Program-made: the position numbers and the translations under genes | Assembly: GCA_031261565.1 (NCBI GenBank) | Contig: JAISJK010000051.1 | Location: 1 to 36,983 of the forward strand | Source: Candidatus Adiutrix sp. | GTDB lineage: Bacteria > Desulfobacterota > Desulfarculia > Adiutricales > Adiutricaceae | Reading direction: 5' to 3' | Length of the DNA stretch: 36,983 nucleotides | In this document: positions 21,131 to 30,214 of the stretch, one piece after another | How the letters are laid out: each line of letters opens with the position of its first letter | Numbering within the stretch: position 1 is the first letter of the stretch | The notes under the pieces: generated by a model | What the model saw: only the letters and a program-made list of their open reading frames with translations | Told to the model about the DNA's origin: nothing | Databases searched by the model: none

Positions 21131-21149
21131 TCCGCCGGTCTCCGGCGGA
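21131..21149 (+). other. Strong hairpin between the XRE gene and pilM
   Basis: Perfect 8-bp stem TCCGCCGG-tct-CCGGCGGA with no following T-tract. Confidence 0.6.
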
Positions 21150-21218
21150 TTGGCGGCTAAAGCAGCCTCCAGCCCTTAATGTGGGCGGCGCTGGAATTGG
21201 AAGGCGAGGGTTCCCTAC

Positions 21219-22265
21219 ATGGCAATTAGTGTTTTGGGCATTGACATCGGCTCTTATGCGACCAAAGTGGTGGCTTTGGGCAACATCAAGGCGGATCGGG
21301 CCAACCTTTTGGGCCTGGGTATGGCCCAGGTGCCGACCGCTCTGGTTCTCAACTGGGAGGACGAGCCGGCCCCGGCCAAGACCGCCATCAGCCAGGCCAT
21401 GAAAAATCTGGTGGCCAATTTGAAATTGACCGGCAAGTATGTCTCGACCTCGGTCAGCGGCGACTCCATCGTGGTGAAAAAGATCACCCTGCCCAACATG
21501 AGTCCGGCGGAGCTTAAGACGGCCATAGTCGGCGAGGCTGAGCAATACATCCCCTTTTCCATCAACGAGGTCAACATCTCCTATCATGTTCTGGACACCT
21601 CGGCCACCGACAACCAGATGACGGTGCTGCTGGTGGCGGCCAAAAAAACAGTGGTTCAGAACTACATGGAGGCCATGGCCCTGGCCAAACTCAAGCCGGC
21701 GGTCATTGATGTCGACGGCCTGGCCCTTTGCAATGCCTATGGCTTTGTGTATCCGGGCAACACCGATGACGCGGTTTTGGTGGATATCGGGGCCAATATG
21801 CTGAATATCATCGTGCTCAGCCGCGGCATCCCCGTGGTCTTTCAGGATGAGCCCGGCGGCGGCCAGTATTTGACTGACGAGCTGGGCCGCCTCTTTGATC
21901 TGGGCCAGGACGAGGCCGAGGCCGTTAAATTTGGCTCGGAGCCGGCGGCCGACCCCGGTGAAGCGGCCAAGGCGGTGGACAAAGTGGTGGTGAACTGGAT
22001 AAACGCGGTGGAGAAGGTGATGGACAAGGCCAAGGCGGAAAACCACGCCTACCGGCCCAGCAAAATCATGCTGTCGGGCGGCTCCAGTCTCATCCCCGGT
22101 CTGCTGGAAGAGTTCAGCCGGTATTTCAACATCAGCACCGAGATTTTCAACCCTCTGCTCAATACCGTCTATAACAAGAAATATGACCCGGAATATATAA
22201 AATACATTGGGCCTCAGATGGCGGTCAGTTTCGGTCTGGCCCTGAGAAAGGTGGAAGTCCAGTGA
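21219..22265 (+). CDS. pilM: Type IV pilus assembly protein PilM
   Basis: VLGIDIGSYATKVVALG..., actin-like ATPase motifs DIGANMLNIIVLSRG and LSGGSSLIPGL; followed by pilNOPQ. Confidence 0.95.
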   Translation: MAISVLGIDIGSYATKVVALGNIKADRANLLGLGMAQVPTALVLNWEDEPAPAKTAISQAMKNLVANLKLTGKYVSTSVSGDSIVVKKITLPNMSPAELKTAIVGEAEQYIPFSINEVNISYHVLDTSATDNQMTVLLVAAKKTVVQNYMEAMALAKLKPAVIDVDGLALCNAYGFVYPGNTDDAVLVDIGANMLNIIVLSRGIPVVFQDEPGGGQYLTDELGRLFDLGQDEAEAVKFGSEPAADPGEAAKAVDKVVVNWINAVEKVMDKAKAENHAYRPSKIMLSGGSSLIPGLLEEFSRYFNISTEIFNPLLNTVYNKKYDPEYIKYIGPQMAVSFGLALRKVEVQ

Positions 22266-22957
22266 TTACCATAAATCTTCTGCCCATTGGCGCGTTTAAG
22301 GAAACCTACCGGGGCAAGCTTTTTCTGACCGCCTACGGCATCTTTGTGGCCATTTTGGTGGCGGCGCTGTTTTTGGTGGACAGCAATGTTTTTGGGCCCA
22401 ATATTGAAAGCCTGAAAGACCAGCAGACCCAGCAGGAGGCCAAAAAAAACCAGGTCAAAAACCAGGTCGCGGCAGCCAGCGAGAAAACCACTCAGACCTA
22501 TCGCCAGTGGAAACAGCTGTCGGCCATTATGGAGCTGGAGGAGCGGCGGCGCGACCAGACCCGTTTTCTGGTGGAAATTGACGGCCTGCTGCCCAAGAGC
22601 AACGCCTGGCTACTGTCCCTGGCTCACAACAAGGGCAAGGTAACCCTGGAGGGGCTGGCCACCGACAAGGAAACAGTCAGCCAGTTTCTGACCAGGCTGG
22701 AAGGGGCCAGATACATTGAAAAAAATACGGTCATTTTGCTGGAAATCACGCAGAATATGGTTATCAACGGCATTAAGCTGACCAAATTCAAAGTTACGGC
22801 CAACACCGCCTTTCCTTCGCCGACCATCATGGCCGAGGGGCTGCCGGATTTGGGCCTGCCCGGTCAAGACGCCTTTTTAAAGCTGGTGGAGGCCGCCGCG
22901 CCGGATCTGGTCAAAGCGGCCACGTCGGCCAAAGGCAAGGGCAAAAAGGGACTTTAA
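22262..22957 (+). CDS. pilN: Type IV pilus assembly protein PilN (GTG start)
   Basis: MITINLLPIGAFKETYRGKL... single TM; order M-N-O-P-Q; 4-nt overlap with pilM. Confidence 0.92.
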   Translation: MITINLLPIGAFKETYRGKLFLTAYGIFVAILVAALFLVDSNVFGPNIESLKDQQTQQEAKKNQVKNQVAAASEKTTQTYRQWKQLSAIMELEERRRDQTRFLVEIDGLLPKSNAWLLSLAHNKGKVTLEGLATDKETVSQFLTRLEGARYIEKNTVILLEITQNMVINGIKLTKFKVTANTAFPSPTIMAEGLPDLGLPGQDAFLKLVEAAAPDLVKAATSAKGKGKKGL

Positions 22958-22975
22958 GTCACAAGGAGACAGGCA

Positions 22976-23641
22976 ATGGCCAAAGCAGCGGGCAAAAATA
23001 AACCAGCCAAAATAAATCTGGCCGACAAGGCCGCCAAACTATCTGCGGCGGCCAAGGCGGCGGTCTTTATCGTCACCGGGCTGGCCCTCGGGGGAGCCTT
23101 TTACGGCCTGGTTTTCACCCCCTACAGCGAAGAGGCGGCTGGGTTGGAGGCCACTATAGAGGCGGCAAAACAGGAGATAACCACTAATGAGACGGCTCTG
23201 AAAAAACATCAGGCCGTGGGCAAGCTCAGTGAAACCGTCCATGCGGCCTATCTGTATATCAAGACCTATCTGCCCGGGGAGAATGAAATGCCCAAACTGG
23301 TGCAGATGGTTTCCGATATCGCCTCCAAGGCCGGCATGACCGATGGGGTGACCCTGTTCGCCCCCAAACTGCCGGCCCAGGTCAAGGAAGACTACGCGGA
23401 AATACCGTTTACTCTGAACCTGGAGGGCGAGTTTTTGACTGTGCTGAGTTTTTTATATGATTTCAGCCGTTTAAACCGCATTATCAATGTGACGGAAGTG
23501 AGCATCGGCTCCCCCAAAGTGATAGACGCTCATCAGGAGATTTTTTTCGTGCCGGTCAAATGCACTGGCAGCACCTATCGCAGCCTGACCGAGGCCGAGA
23601 TGGCGGCTCCGGCGGCTACTAAGGGCAAAGGCAAAAAATAG
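22976..23641 (+). CDS. pilO: Type IV pilus assembly protein PilO
   Basis: Single TM; LPGENEMPKLVQMVSDIASKAGMTDGVTLFAPK; position between pilN and pilP. Confidence 0.9.
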   Translation: MAKAAGKNKPAKINLADKAAKLSAAAKAAVFIVTGLALGGAFYGLVFTPYSEEAAGLEATIEAAKQEITTNETALKKHQAVGKLSETVHAAYLYIKTYLPGENEMPKLVQMVSDIASKAGMTDGVTLFAPKLPAQVKEDYAEIPFTLNLEGEFLTVLSFLYDFSRLNRIINVTEVSIGSPKVIDAHQEIFFVPVKCTGSTYRSLTEAEMAAPAATKGKGKK

Positions 23642-23680
23642 TCTTCCAACCTCGGTAATAATCAAGATGGAGCCTTTAAT

Positions 23681-24463
23681 ATGATGACCAGGCCAAGCCT
23701 TTATCTCCAACGAGCGACTTTGCGGCTGATTTTAGCCCCGCTGACTTTCATCTTTATCCTGGCTGCGCCTCTGTGGGGCCAGGCCAATACCGCCGGCGGG
23801 GCCGGGGCCGGGGACGTCAAAATTGAAGTCCTGGATGTGGCCACCGGCACCGGCTCCCGGACGGCCGGCTCCGGCGGCGCCGAGCTGAAAATAGAAGCCG
23901 TGCCGGTCAACCCGGCCGCTCTGGAGGGGCCCATGTTTGACCGTATGTCCGGCACCGGCGCCCTGACGCCCGAGGAGCAGAAAATCGCGGATCAGCACAA
24001 GGATCTTTTCGCGGCCCTGACCCAAAAGCGGACTCAGACCATGGCCACCTATAACTTTAACATCAGGACTATGGACGATCCCTTCCTGCCCATCAAGGAA
24101 GTGCGGGGCACGGTGGAGGAAAAACTGGCCAATGACCGGGCCTCGGAGGCCAATCTGCCGCCCATTTTGCGCCTGGAGCTGACCCAGTTAAAGCTGGTGG
24201 CCATCACCATTCTCTCCAGCAACCCCAACAATTCCTGGGCCTCTTTTGAAGACGGCACCGGAGCCAGTTATATCCTCAAGGTGGGCCAGAACATTGGGCG
24301 AAATCATGGCCGGATCACCAAAATTATGCCCAACGAGGTGGTGGTGGAGGAAACCGGCCGCACCGGCAATGATCGGCCCAAGATTACCACCATCAAGTTG
24401 GATGTTACCAAAACTGATGGCCTGACCTTAACAAACCAGAGCGAAGCGGCCCAGGGCCAGTAG
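23681..24463 (+). CDS. pilP: Type IV pilus assembly lipoprotein/inner-membrane protein PilP
   Basis: DDPFLPIKEVR...LRLELTQLKLVAITILSSNPNNSWASFEDGTGASYILKVGQNIGRNHGRITKIMPNEVVVEE, PilP domain. Confidence 0.9.
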   Translation: MMTRPSLYLQRATLRLILAPLTFIFILAAPLWGQANTAGGAGAGDVKIEVLDVATGTGSRTAGSGGAELKIEAVPVNPAALEGPMFDRMSGTGALTPEEQKIADQHKDLFAALTQKRTQTMATYNFNIRTMDDPFLPIKEVRGTVEEKLANDRASEANLPPILRLELTQLKLVAITILSSNPNNSWASFEDGTGASYILKVGQNIGRNHGRITKIMPNEVVVEETGRTGNDRPKITTIKLDVTKTDGLTLTNQSEAAQGQ

Positions 24464-24502
24464 TTTTCAGGTTTGGTGATTTATCAATAAAGGAGATGAA
24501 TT

Positions 24503-25930
24503 ATGACAAGGGCTTACAAACAGATTTTTATGCTGGCTCTGGCCTGTTGGGCGGCCGGCCTTTGGATTAGCCCCCAGGCGGCCCGGGCGGGCGCCGCCTT
24601 GAGCGCGAGTCAGGGCAGTTTTGCCCCGGTGGCCGAGGCCGCCGCGCCGGCCGCGCCGGCCGCCCCTCCTCCGGTCTCACCGGCCGTCGCTCCTCCTGAC
24701 CCGAATGCGACGCCCCAGGCCGCGCATTACGAGTCAACTAAAATTTATACTGGCGAGCGGATCTCCCTGGATTTCCAGAATGCCGATCTGCACAACATCA
24801 TCAGGATTATCGGTGAGGTTTCCGGGAAAAACATCGTGGTCTCGGACGCGGTGAACGGCAAGGTCACTCTGAAGCTAAAAGATGTGCCCTGGGATCAGGC
24901 CCTTGATATTGTGCTGTCTTCCCGCAATCTGGGCGTGGAGGAGTCGGGCAATGTCCTGACCATCTATGATCTGCCGACTCTAAGCTCCATCCAGGCCGGG
25001 CGCGAGCGGGTGGCGGCGGAAAGAGCGGCGGCCCAGGCTCAAATGCCCCTGGCCAAAAAAGTCTTTACCCCCAAATACGCGCCCATCAGCACGGTGGCCA
25101 GCGAGTTGACTAAGATTAAAACCGCCCGGGGCAAGATAGTGGCCATTGGCAATGATATTTATGTGGAAGACGAGCCCGGCAGCATCGCCTCCATGAGCCA
25201 GATATTTTTGCGGATAGACCGGGTGGCCCGCCAGATCCTCATTGAGGCTCGAATTATTGACGCCACGGCGACTTTTACCAACAGGCTGGGGGTTGACTGG
25301 CATGTTAATTATGATAAAGCCCGGACAGGTTCTGGGGTAACACCCGGGGATGGGGTGGGCAGTATTGACATGACCCACGGGGCGGCGGCTCTGGGCTTTG
25401 GTTTCCTCAACAAAGCCGGCAGCCTATATCTGAACGCCGCCATCACGGCCAGTGAAACATCCAATGACGCCCGCACTGTTTCAGCCCCGCGCATCATGGC
25501 CGCCAATGACCAGAAAGTCTCTATTAAACAGGGAACTCAGATTCCCTACAGCACCAGCTCGGCCAATAACGGAACCAATGTCCAGTTCAAGGAAGCGGAG
25601 ATGGAGCTGGAAGTGACGCCGCATATTGAGGAAAATGGCCAGATAGTCACCCTTGACATCAAGCTGACCAATGACTCTCAGGGCGAGCTAAGCGAATCCG
25701 GGCCAGCCATCAATACCAATGAGGCGGAGACCAAGTTGATGGTCAAAGATGGCGAAACAGTGGTTATCGGCGGCATCATTAAAGATCAGCAGATCACCGG
25801 CACCAGCCGGGTGCCCGGCCTGCACCGCATCCCCATTCTGGGCTGGCTCTTTCAGGAGCGGAATATAGACAGCAACAAGAGGGAAATACTCATCTTCATC
25901 ACCGCCAACATTATACCCATCAACATTTGA
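24503..25930 (+). CDS. pilQ: Type IV pilus secretin PilQ (short form)
   Basis: STN-like ISLDFQNADLHNIIRIIGEVSGKNIVVSDAVNGKVTLKLKDVPWDQALDIVL; secretin core VSAPRIMAANDQKVSIKQGTQIPY...VIGGIIKDQQ...VPGLHRIPILGWLFQ. Confidence 0.93.
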   Translation: MTRAYKQIFMLALACWAAGLWISPQAARAGAALSASQGSFAPVAEAAAPAAPAAPPPVSPAVAPPDPNATPQAAHYESTKIYTGERISLDFQNADLHNIIRIIGEVSGKNIVVSDAVNGKVTLKLKDVPWDQALDIVLSSRNLGVEESGNVLTIYDLPTLSSIQAGRERVAAERAAAQAQMPLAKKVFTPKYAPISTVASELTKIKTARGKIVAIGNDIYVEDEPGSIASMSQIFLRIDRVARQILIEARIIDATATFTNRLGVDWHVNYDKARTGSGVTPGDGVGSIDMTHGAAALGFGFLNKAGSLYLNAAITASETSNDARTVSAPRIMAANDQKVSIKQGTQIPYSTSSANNGTNVQFKEAEMELEVTPHIEENGQIVTLDIKLTNDSQGELSESGPAINTNEAETKLMVKDGETVVIGGIIKDQQITGTSRVPGLHRIPILGWLFQERNIDSNKREILIFITANIIPINI

Positions 25931-25948
25931 GACCCTAGCGGTCAAAGC

Positions 25949-25990
25949 AAAGCGGCCGGGGGAGGCATCCACCCCGGCCGCTTTATGCTT
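25949..25990 (+). terminator. Rho-independent-type terminator after pilQ
   Basis: Perfect 13-bp stem AAAGCGGCCGGGG-gaggcatcca-CCCCGGCCGCTTT followed by ATGCTTTAT. Confidence 0.75.
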
Positions 25991-25992
25991 TA

Positions 25993-26208
25993 TTGATGGT
26001 CTCGCAAAAAGTCAATTTGCCTAATTTATATGATAATATAGGGCGGCCGACCAAAGACTTGTATTCTCTCTTGCAGCTTGATCGCCTGACCGGGCTGAAG
26101 CATTTGCGAGTGCGAGGACTGGCGGCGGTGAGTTATCGGGTGGTTCTACGCGCTCTCGGCGTCAATATATTGCGGGCCGCAGCCGTAATGGTCGCCAGAT
26201 TGGCCTAA
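25993..26208 (+). pseudogene. Remnant of a DDE transposase C-terminus (IS5/IS1182-like)
   Basis: RLTGLKHLRVRGLAAVSYRVVLRALGVNILRAAAVMVARLA resembles transposase C-termini ('RxRGLxxVxxxxxLxALxxNxxRA'); no catalytic region nearby. Confidence 0.6.
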
Positions 26209-26273
26209 AGAGGGCCTTCCGGTGGCCATAGAGGCCTTGACACAACCTTTTTGAAGATTTTTTGTGGAATTAT

Positions 26274-26348
26274 TGGAGCTGGCGATGGGAATCGAACCCG
26301 CAACATCCTGATTACAAATCAGGTGCTCTACCATTGAGCTACGCCAGC
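26274..26348 (-). tRNA. tRNA-Thr (anticodon TGT), CCA encoded
   Basis: Reverse complement GCTGGCGTAGCTCAATGGTAGAGCACCTGATTTGTAATCAGGATGTTGCGGGTTCGATTCCCATCGCCAGCTCCA; 7-bp acceptor, D, anticodon and T arms present. Confidence 0.95.
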
Positions 26349-26371
26349 TTTAAGCCATCCCAAACTTGTCT

Positions 26372-26400
26372 ATTATGCCATATCTCCCCGGAGGTTTCAA
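26372..26400 (-). promoter_or_regulatory. Predicted promoter for tRNA-Thr
   Basis: On the minus strand TTGAAA, 17-nt spacer, CATAAT, about 24 nt upstream of the tRNA 5' end. Confidence 0.5.
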
Positions 26401-26494
26401 GAACAGCCCGGCCGCAATTCCATCTTGCCCTTTGGCCCCCAGTATGATAAAAATAAAGGCAAAAATTATTATCACTATCTGGTAGGTGGCACCA

Positions 26495-26971
26495 ATGAAA
26501 AAATATATCCCGCTTTTACTGGCAGTTATGGTTTGCTCGGCTTGCGCGATGGGTGAATGGCTCAGTCTGGGCCCGGTGGCCGCCACGCCTAGGCCCTCCG
26601 CTTCCCCGGCCCAGCAGCTCAGCGATGGCCGGGCCGCTTTTAAACAAAAACTGGGCGAGGCTCCAGGCAAAACCCTGGCCCGAATCAAAAAAGAGTGGGG
26701 CGCATTGGAAAAAGGCCCGAGCCACGGCGACATGACCGGCTACACCTGGCGCCAGACGGCCCGCCTCACCGTGCCGGCCGGCGAGGCCAACCCGGCCAAT
26801 CCCAGCCAGCCCAAGACCGCCGCCCGGCCGCAGACCGCCTCCTGCATGGCCATGTTTATTGTCAACAACGACGAAAAAGTGCTGGACGCCACTTCCGAGG
26901 GCCAGTGTTTTGACTACCGGCTGATGCCCGCCTGGCAACCCTCCATCCTCGGCGGGCCGGCCAACCCCTGA
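26495..26971 (+). CDS. Putative small lipoprotein, unknown function
   Basis: MKKYIPLLLAVMVCSACAMGEW: signal peptide with lipobox-like LVCSAC; remainder not recognised. Confidence 0.65.
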   Translation: MKKYIPLLLAVMVCSACAMGEWLSLGPVAATPRPSASPAQQLSDGRAAFKQKLGEAPGKTLARIKKEWGALEKGPSHGDMTGYTWRQTARLTVPAGEANPANPSQPKTAARPQTASCMAMFIVNNDEKVLDATSEGQCFDYRLMPAWQPSILGGPANP

Positions 26972-27076
26972 GATTACCGCTTATATTTTAGCCTCCTCAA
27001 CAATACCTTGACCTCAAGGCCAAAGTATGGCACAACATATATGGTCATACCGGCAATAACTGTCTTCAGGGTAGCT

Positions 27077-28258
27077 ATGCGTAAACATCTCAAACTGATA
27101 ATGGCGGCTCTGGCCGCGCTTATCCTGGTCATCATCGTGGCCCGCTCCTTTTCCCGGGGCGAGGAAAAAGTCAGCCACCTGACCGAGACAGTCCGGCGGG
27201 GCGATATTGTCAAGACGGTCAACGCCACCGGCGAGGTGGCCGCCGGGCAGATGGTCAGCGTCGGCGCCCAGGTCTCCGGCCAGATTCAGACTCTGGCCGT
27301 GCAGTTGGGCCAGATGGTCAAAAAGGGCGACCTCATCGCCGAGATTGATTCCACCACCCAGCGCAACGATCTGGCCATCAACCAGGCCAAGCTCAATACT
27401 TACGAGGCCCAGTTGACCGCCCGGGAGGTGGCCCACAAGGTGGCCGAGACCCAGTATGAGCGGGAAAAAAAGCTCAAGACCCGCGACGCCGCCTCGGATG
27501 AAAGCCTGGAAAACGCTGAAAACACCCTGGCCGCCGCCCGGGCCGGCGTTGACGAAATCAGATCCCTTCTCACCCAGACCCGCATTTCCGTCAACACCGC
27601 CGAGACCAACCTGGGCTACACCCGGATTTCCGCCCCCATGGACGGCACCGTGGTCTCCATCCCGGTGGAAGAGGGCCAGACCGTCAACGCCAACCAGACC
27701 ACCCCCACCATCATTCAACTGGCCGACCTCAGCCAAATGGAAATCAGAATGCAGATTTCCGAGGGCGACGTGACCAAGGTCAAGCCGGGCCTGGCCGTCA
27801 GCTACACCATCCTCTCCGAGCCCGATCGGGTCTTCCACGGCACCCTGAACTCCGTTGACCCCGGCCTGACCACCCTGTCCGACGGCCGGGACACCAGCGC
27901 CTCTGATTCCGTCACAGCCATCTACTACTATGGCAAGCTGGTCGCCCCCAACCCCACTGGGACGCTGCGGATCGGCATGACCACCCAGAACGTCATCACC
28001 ATTGGCGAGGCCAAAAACGCGCTGATGGTGCCCTCCATCGCCGTCAACGGCCACGGCGGCCAGTATTTTGTCCAGGTGCTGGAAAACGGCCGGGCCGAGG
28101 AGCGGGCCATCAAAGTCGGGCTGACCGACAACCTCAATACCCAGGTGCTGGAGGGTCTGGCCGAGGGCGAACTGGTGGTGGCCGCCCAGATGACCTCCTC
28201 GGAGCAGGCCGCGGCCGACGCCAAAATACGGGCCCGGGGCGGGCCGCCCCGGCTCTAA
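27077..28258 (+). CDS. macA: MacA-like periplasmic adaptor (HlyD/RND membrane fusion protein)
   Basis: ETVRRGDIVKTVNATGEVAAGQMVSVGAQVSGQIQTLAVQLGQMVKKGDLIAEID...NLGYTRISAPMDGTVVSIPVEEGQTVNA; the ATG at 27077 (MRKHLKLI) gives a better signal anchor than the track start at 27008. Confidence 0.92.
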   Translation: MRKHLKLIMAALAALILVIIVARSFSRGEEKVSHLTETVRRGDIVKTVNATGEVAAGQMVSVGAQVSGQIQTLAVQLGQMVKKGDLIAEIDSTTQRNDLAINQAKLNTYEAQLTAREVAHKVAETQYEREKKLKTRDAASDESLENAENTLAAARAGVDEIRSLLTQTRISVNTAETNLGYTRISAPMDGTVVSIPVEEGQTVNANQTTPTIIQLADLSQMEIRMQISEGDVTKVKPGLAVSYTILSEPDRVFHGTLNSVDPGLTTLSDGRDTSASDSVTAIYYYGKLVAPNPTGTLRIGMTTQNVITIGEAKNALMVPSIAVNGHGGQYFVQVLENGRAEERAIKVGLTDNLNTQVLEGLAEGELVVAAQMTSSEQAAADAKIRARGGPPRL

Positions 28259-28261
28259 ATC

Positions 28262-30205
28262 ATGAATATCATCGAGATCAGCCGGGTCAACAAGTTTTAC
28301 GGCCAGGGCGAAAACCGGGTGCAGGTGCTGAAGGATATTGACCTGTCCGTCAGCCGGGGCGATTTCGTGGCCATCATCGGCCAGTCCGGCTCGGGCAAAA
28401 CCACCCTGATGAACACCATGGGCTGCCTGGATGTGCCCACCTCCGGCACTTACCGGATTGACGGCATTGAGACCAGCGGGCTGTCGGCCAACGCCCTGGC
28501 CTGGGTGCGCGGCCACAAGATCGGCTTCATCTTTCAGCGCTACAATCTTCTGGCCAGCCTGAGCGCCCTCGATAATGTGGCCCTGCCGGCCGTCTATACC
28601 GGCCTGAGTTATAACGACCGCACCGACAGGGCCCGGGAACTGCTGATCCGCCTGGGGCTGGCCGACCGGCTCCAAAACCGGCCCAACCAGCTCTCCGGCG
28701 GCCAGCAACAGCGGGTCAGCATTGCCCGGGCCCTGATGAACGGCGGTGAAGTCATCCTGGCCGACGAGCCCACCGGCGCTCTGGACTCCAAAAGCGGGGA
28801 GACCCTCATGGGCCTCCTCCAGCAGTTGCACCAGGGTGGCCACACCATTATCCTGGTCACCCACGACCCGACCATCGCCTCCTACGCCCACCGGGTCATT
28901 GAAATCAAGGACGGCCTGATTATCGCCGACACCCGCCGGGTGGCCGAGGCCGGGGCCGGCTACCAAAACCCGGTGGACAAAAAGGTCAACCCCCTGGCCT
29001 TTTACCGCGACCAGTTTATTGAGGCCTTCAAGATGTCCCTCCAGGCCATCCAGGCCCACAAGCTCCGCTCCCTTTTGACCATGCTGGGCATTATCATCGG
29101 CATCGCTTCAGTGGTCTCGGTCATCGCTCTGGGCCGGGGTTCCCAGGAGCGCATCATGGCCAACATCAGCTCCATGGGCACCAACACCATCAATATCTAC
29201 CCCGGCACCGGCTTTGGCGACCGCCACAATAGCCGGATCCGCACCCTGACCGTGTCTGACTCCGACCTCCTGAGCCAGCAGAGTTATATTGACAGCTCCA
29301 CCCCCAGCACCTCGGCCTCCGGCAATCTGGCCTACGGCAACCAGACCCTGACCGCCAGCCTCAATGGCGTAGGCGACCAGTATTTCGAAGTCAAGGGGCT
29401 GAAAATCGACCGGGGCCGCCTGCTGACCCCGGCCGATATCAAAGAGGTGGCCTCGGTGGTGGTCATTGACCCCAACACCCGGGACAAACTCTTCCCCAAT
29501 GGGGAAAACCCTCTGGGCCAGGTGCTCATTTTCCGCCGCCAGCCCCTGATCGTCATCGGGGTCACCCAGCCCCAGGAGGCCATGTTCGGCCCCTCTGACC
29601 AGTTGACCCTCTGGTCGCCCTACACCACCGTCCTGAGCAAGATCACCGGGGATCACCACATCAGCTCCATCATCGTCAAAATCAGCGACACGGTCGGCTC
29701 TCAGGTGGCCGAAAAAAATCTGACCGCCCTCCTGACCGTCAAACACGGCGGCCGCAAGGATTTTTTCACCCAGAATATCGACAGCATCAAGCGCACCATC
29801 GAGAGCACCTCTCAGACCATGACCATCCTCATCTCCTCCATTGCCTTCATCTCCCTGGTGGTGGGGGGCATCGGGGTGATGAACATCATGCTGGTCTCGG
29901 TGACCGAGCGGACCAGGGAAATCGGGGTGCGCATGGCCATTGGGGCCAAGCGTTTCAATATTTTAGAGCAGTTTCTGATTGAGGCGGTGCTGTTGTGCCT
30001 CATTGGCGGGCTGGCCGGCATCGCCCTGGCCGGGCTCATCGGCCTGGGCTTTAACGAGCTGTCCAGTGATTTTAAGATGTCTTTTTCCACGCCCTCCATC
30101 TTCCTGGCCCTGGGCTGCTCCAGCTTTATCGGCGTCCTCTTCGGCTTTATGCCGGCCCGGAACGCCTCCCGGCTCAACCCTATTGACGCCCTGTCCTATG
30201 ATTGA
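28262..30205 (+). CDS. macB: MacB-like ABC transporter, fused ATPase/permease
   Basis: Walker [10 protein letters not shown], signature [29 protein letters not shown]-terminal FtsX-like permease [30 protein letters not shown]. Confidence 0.95.
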   Translation: MNIIEISRVNKFYGQGENRVQVLKDIDLSVSRGDFVAIIGQSGSGKTTLMNTMGCLDVPTSGTYRIDGIETSGLSANALAWVRGHKIGFIFQRYNLLASLSALDNVALPAVYTGLSYNDRTDRARELLIRLGLADRLQNRPNQLSGGQQQRVSIARALMNGGEVILADEPTGALDSKSGETLMGLLQQLHQGGHTIILVTHDPTIASYAHRVIEIKDGLIIADTRRVAEAGAGYQNPVDKKVNPLAFYRDQFIEAFKMSLQAIQAHKLRSLLTMLGIIIGIASVVSVIALGRGSQERIMANISSMGTNTINIYPGTGFGDRHNSRIRTLTVSDSDLLSQQSYIDSSTPSTSASGNLAYGNQTLTASLNGVGDQYFEVKGLKIDRGRLLTPADIKEVASVVVIDPNTRDKLFPNGENPLGQVLIFRRQPLIVIGVTQPQEAMFGPSDQLTLWSPYTTVLSKITGDHHISSIIVKISDTVGSQVAEKNLTALLTVKHGGRKDFFTQNIDSIKRTIESTSQTMTILISSIAFISLVVGGIGVMNIMLVSVTERTREIGVRMAIGAKRFNILEQFLIEAVLLCLIGGLAGIALAGLIGLGFNELSSDFKMSFSTPSIFLALGCSSFIGVLFGFMPARNASRLNPIDALSYD

Positions 30206-30214
30206 GGCCTGAAT

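Noticed and set aside
27014-29059. 681-aa minus-strand ORF antisense to macA/macB
   Set aside because: Gly/His/Val/Gln-rich translation without family motifs; typical mirror ORF of GC-rich coding DNA. The plus-strand genes are unambiguous.
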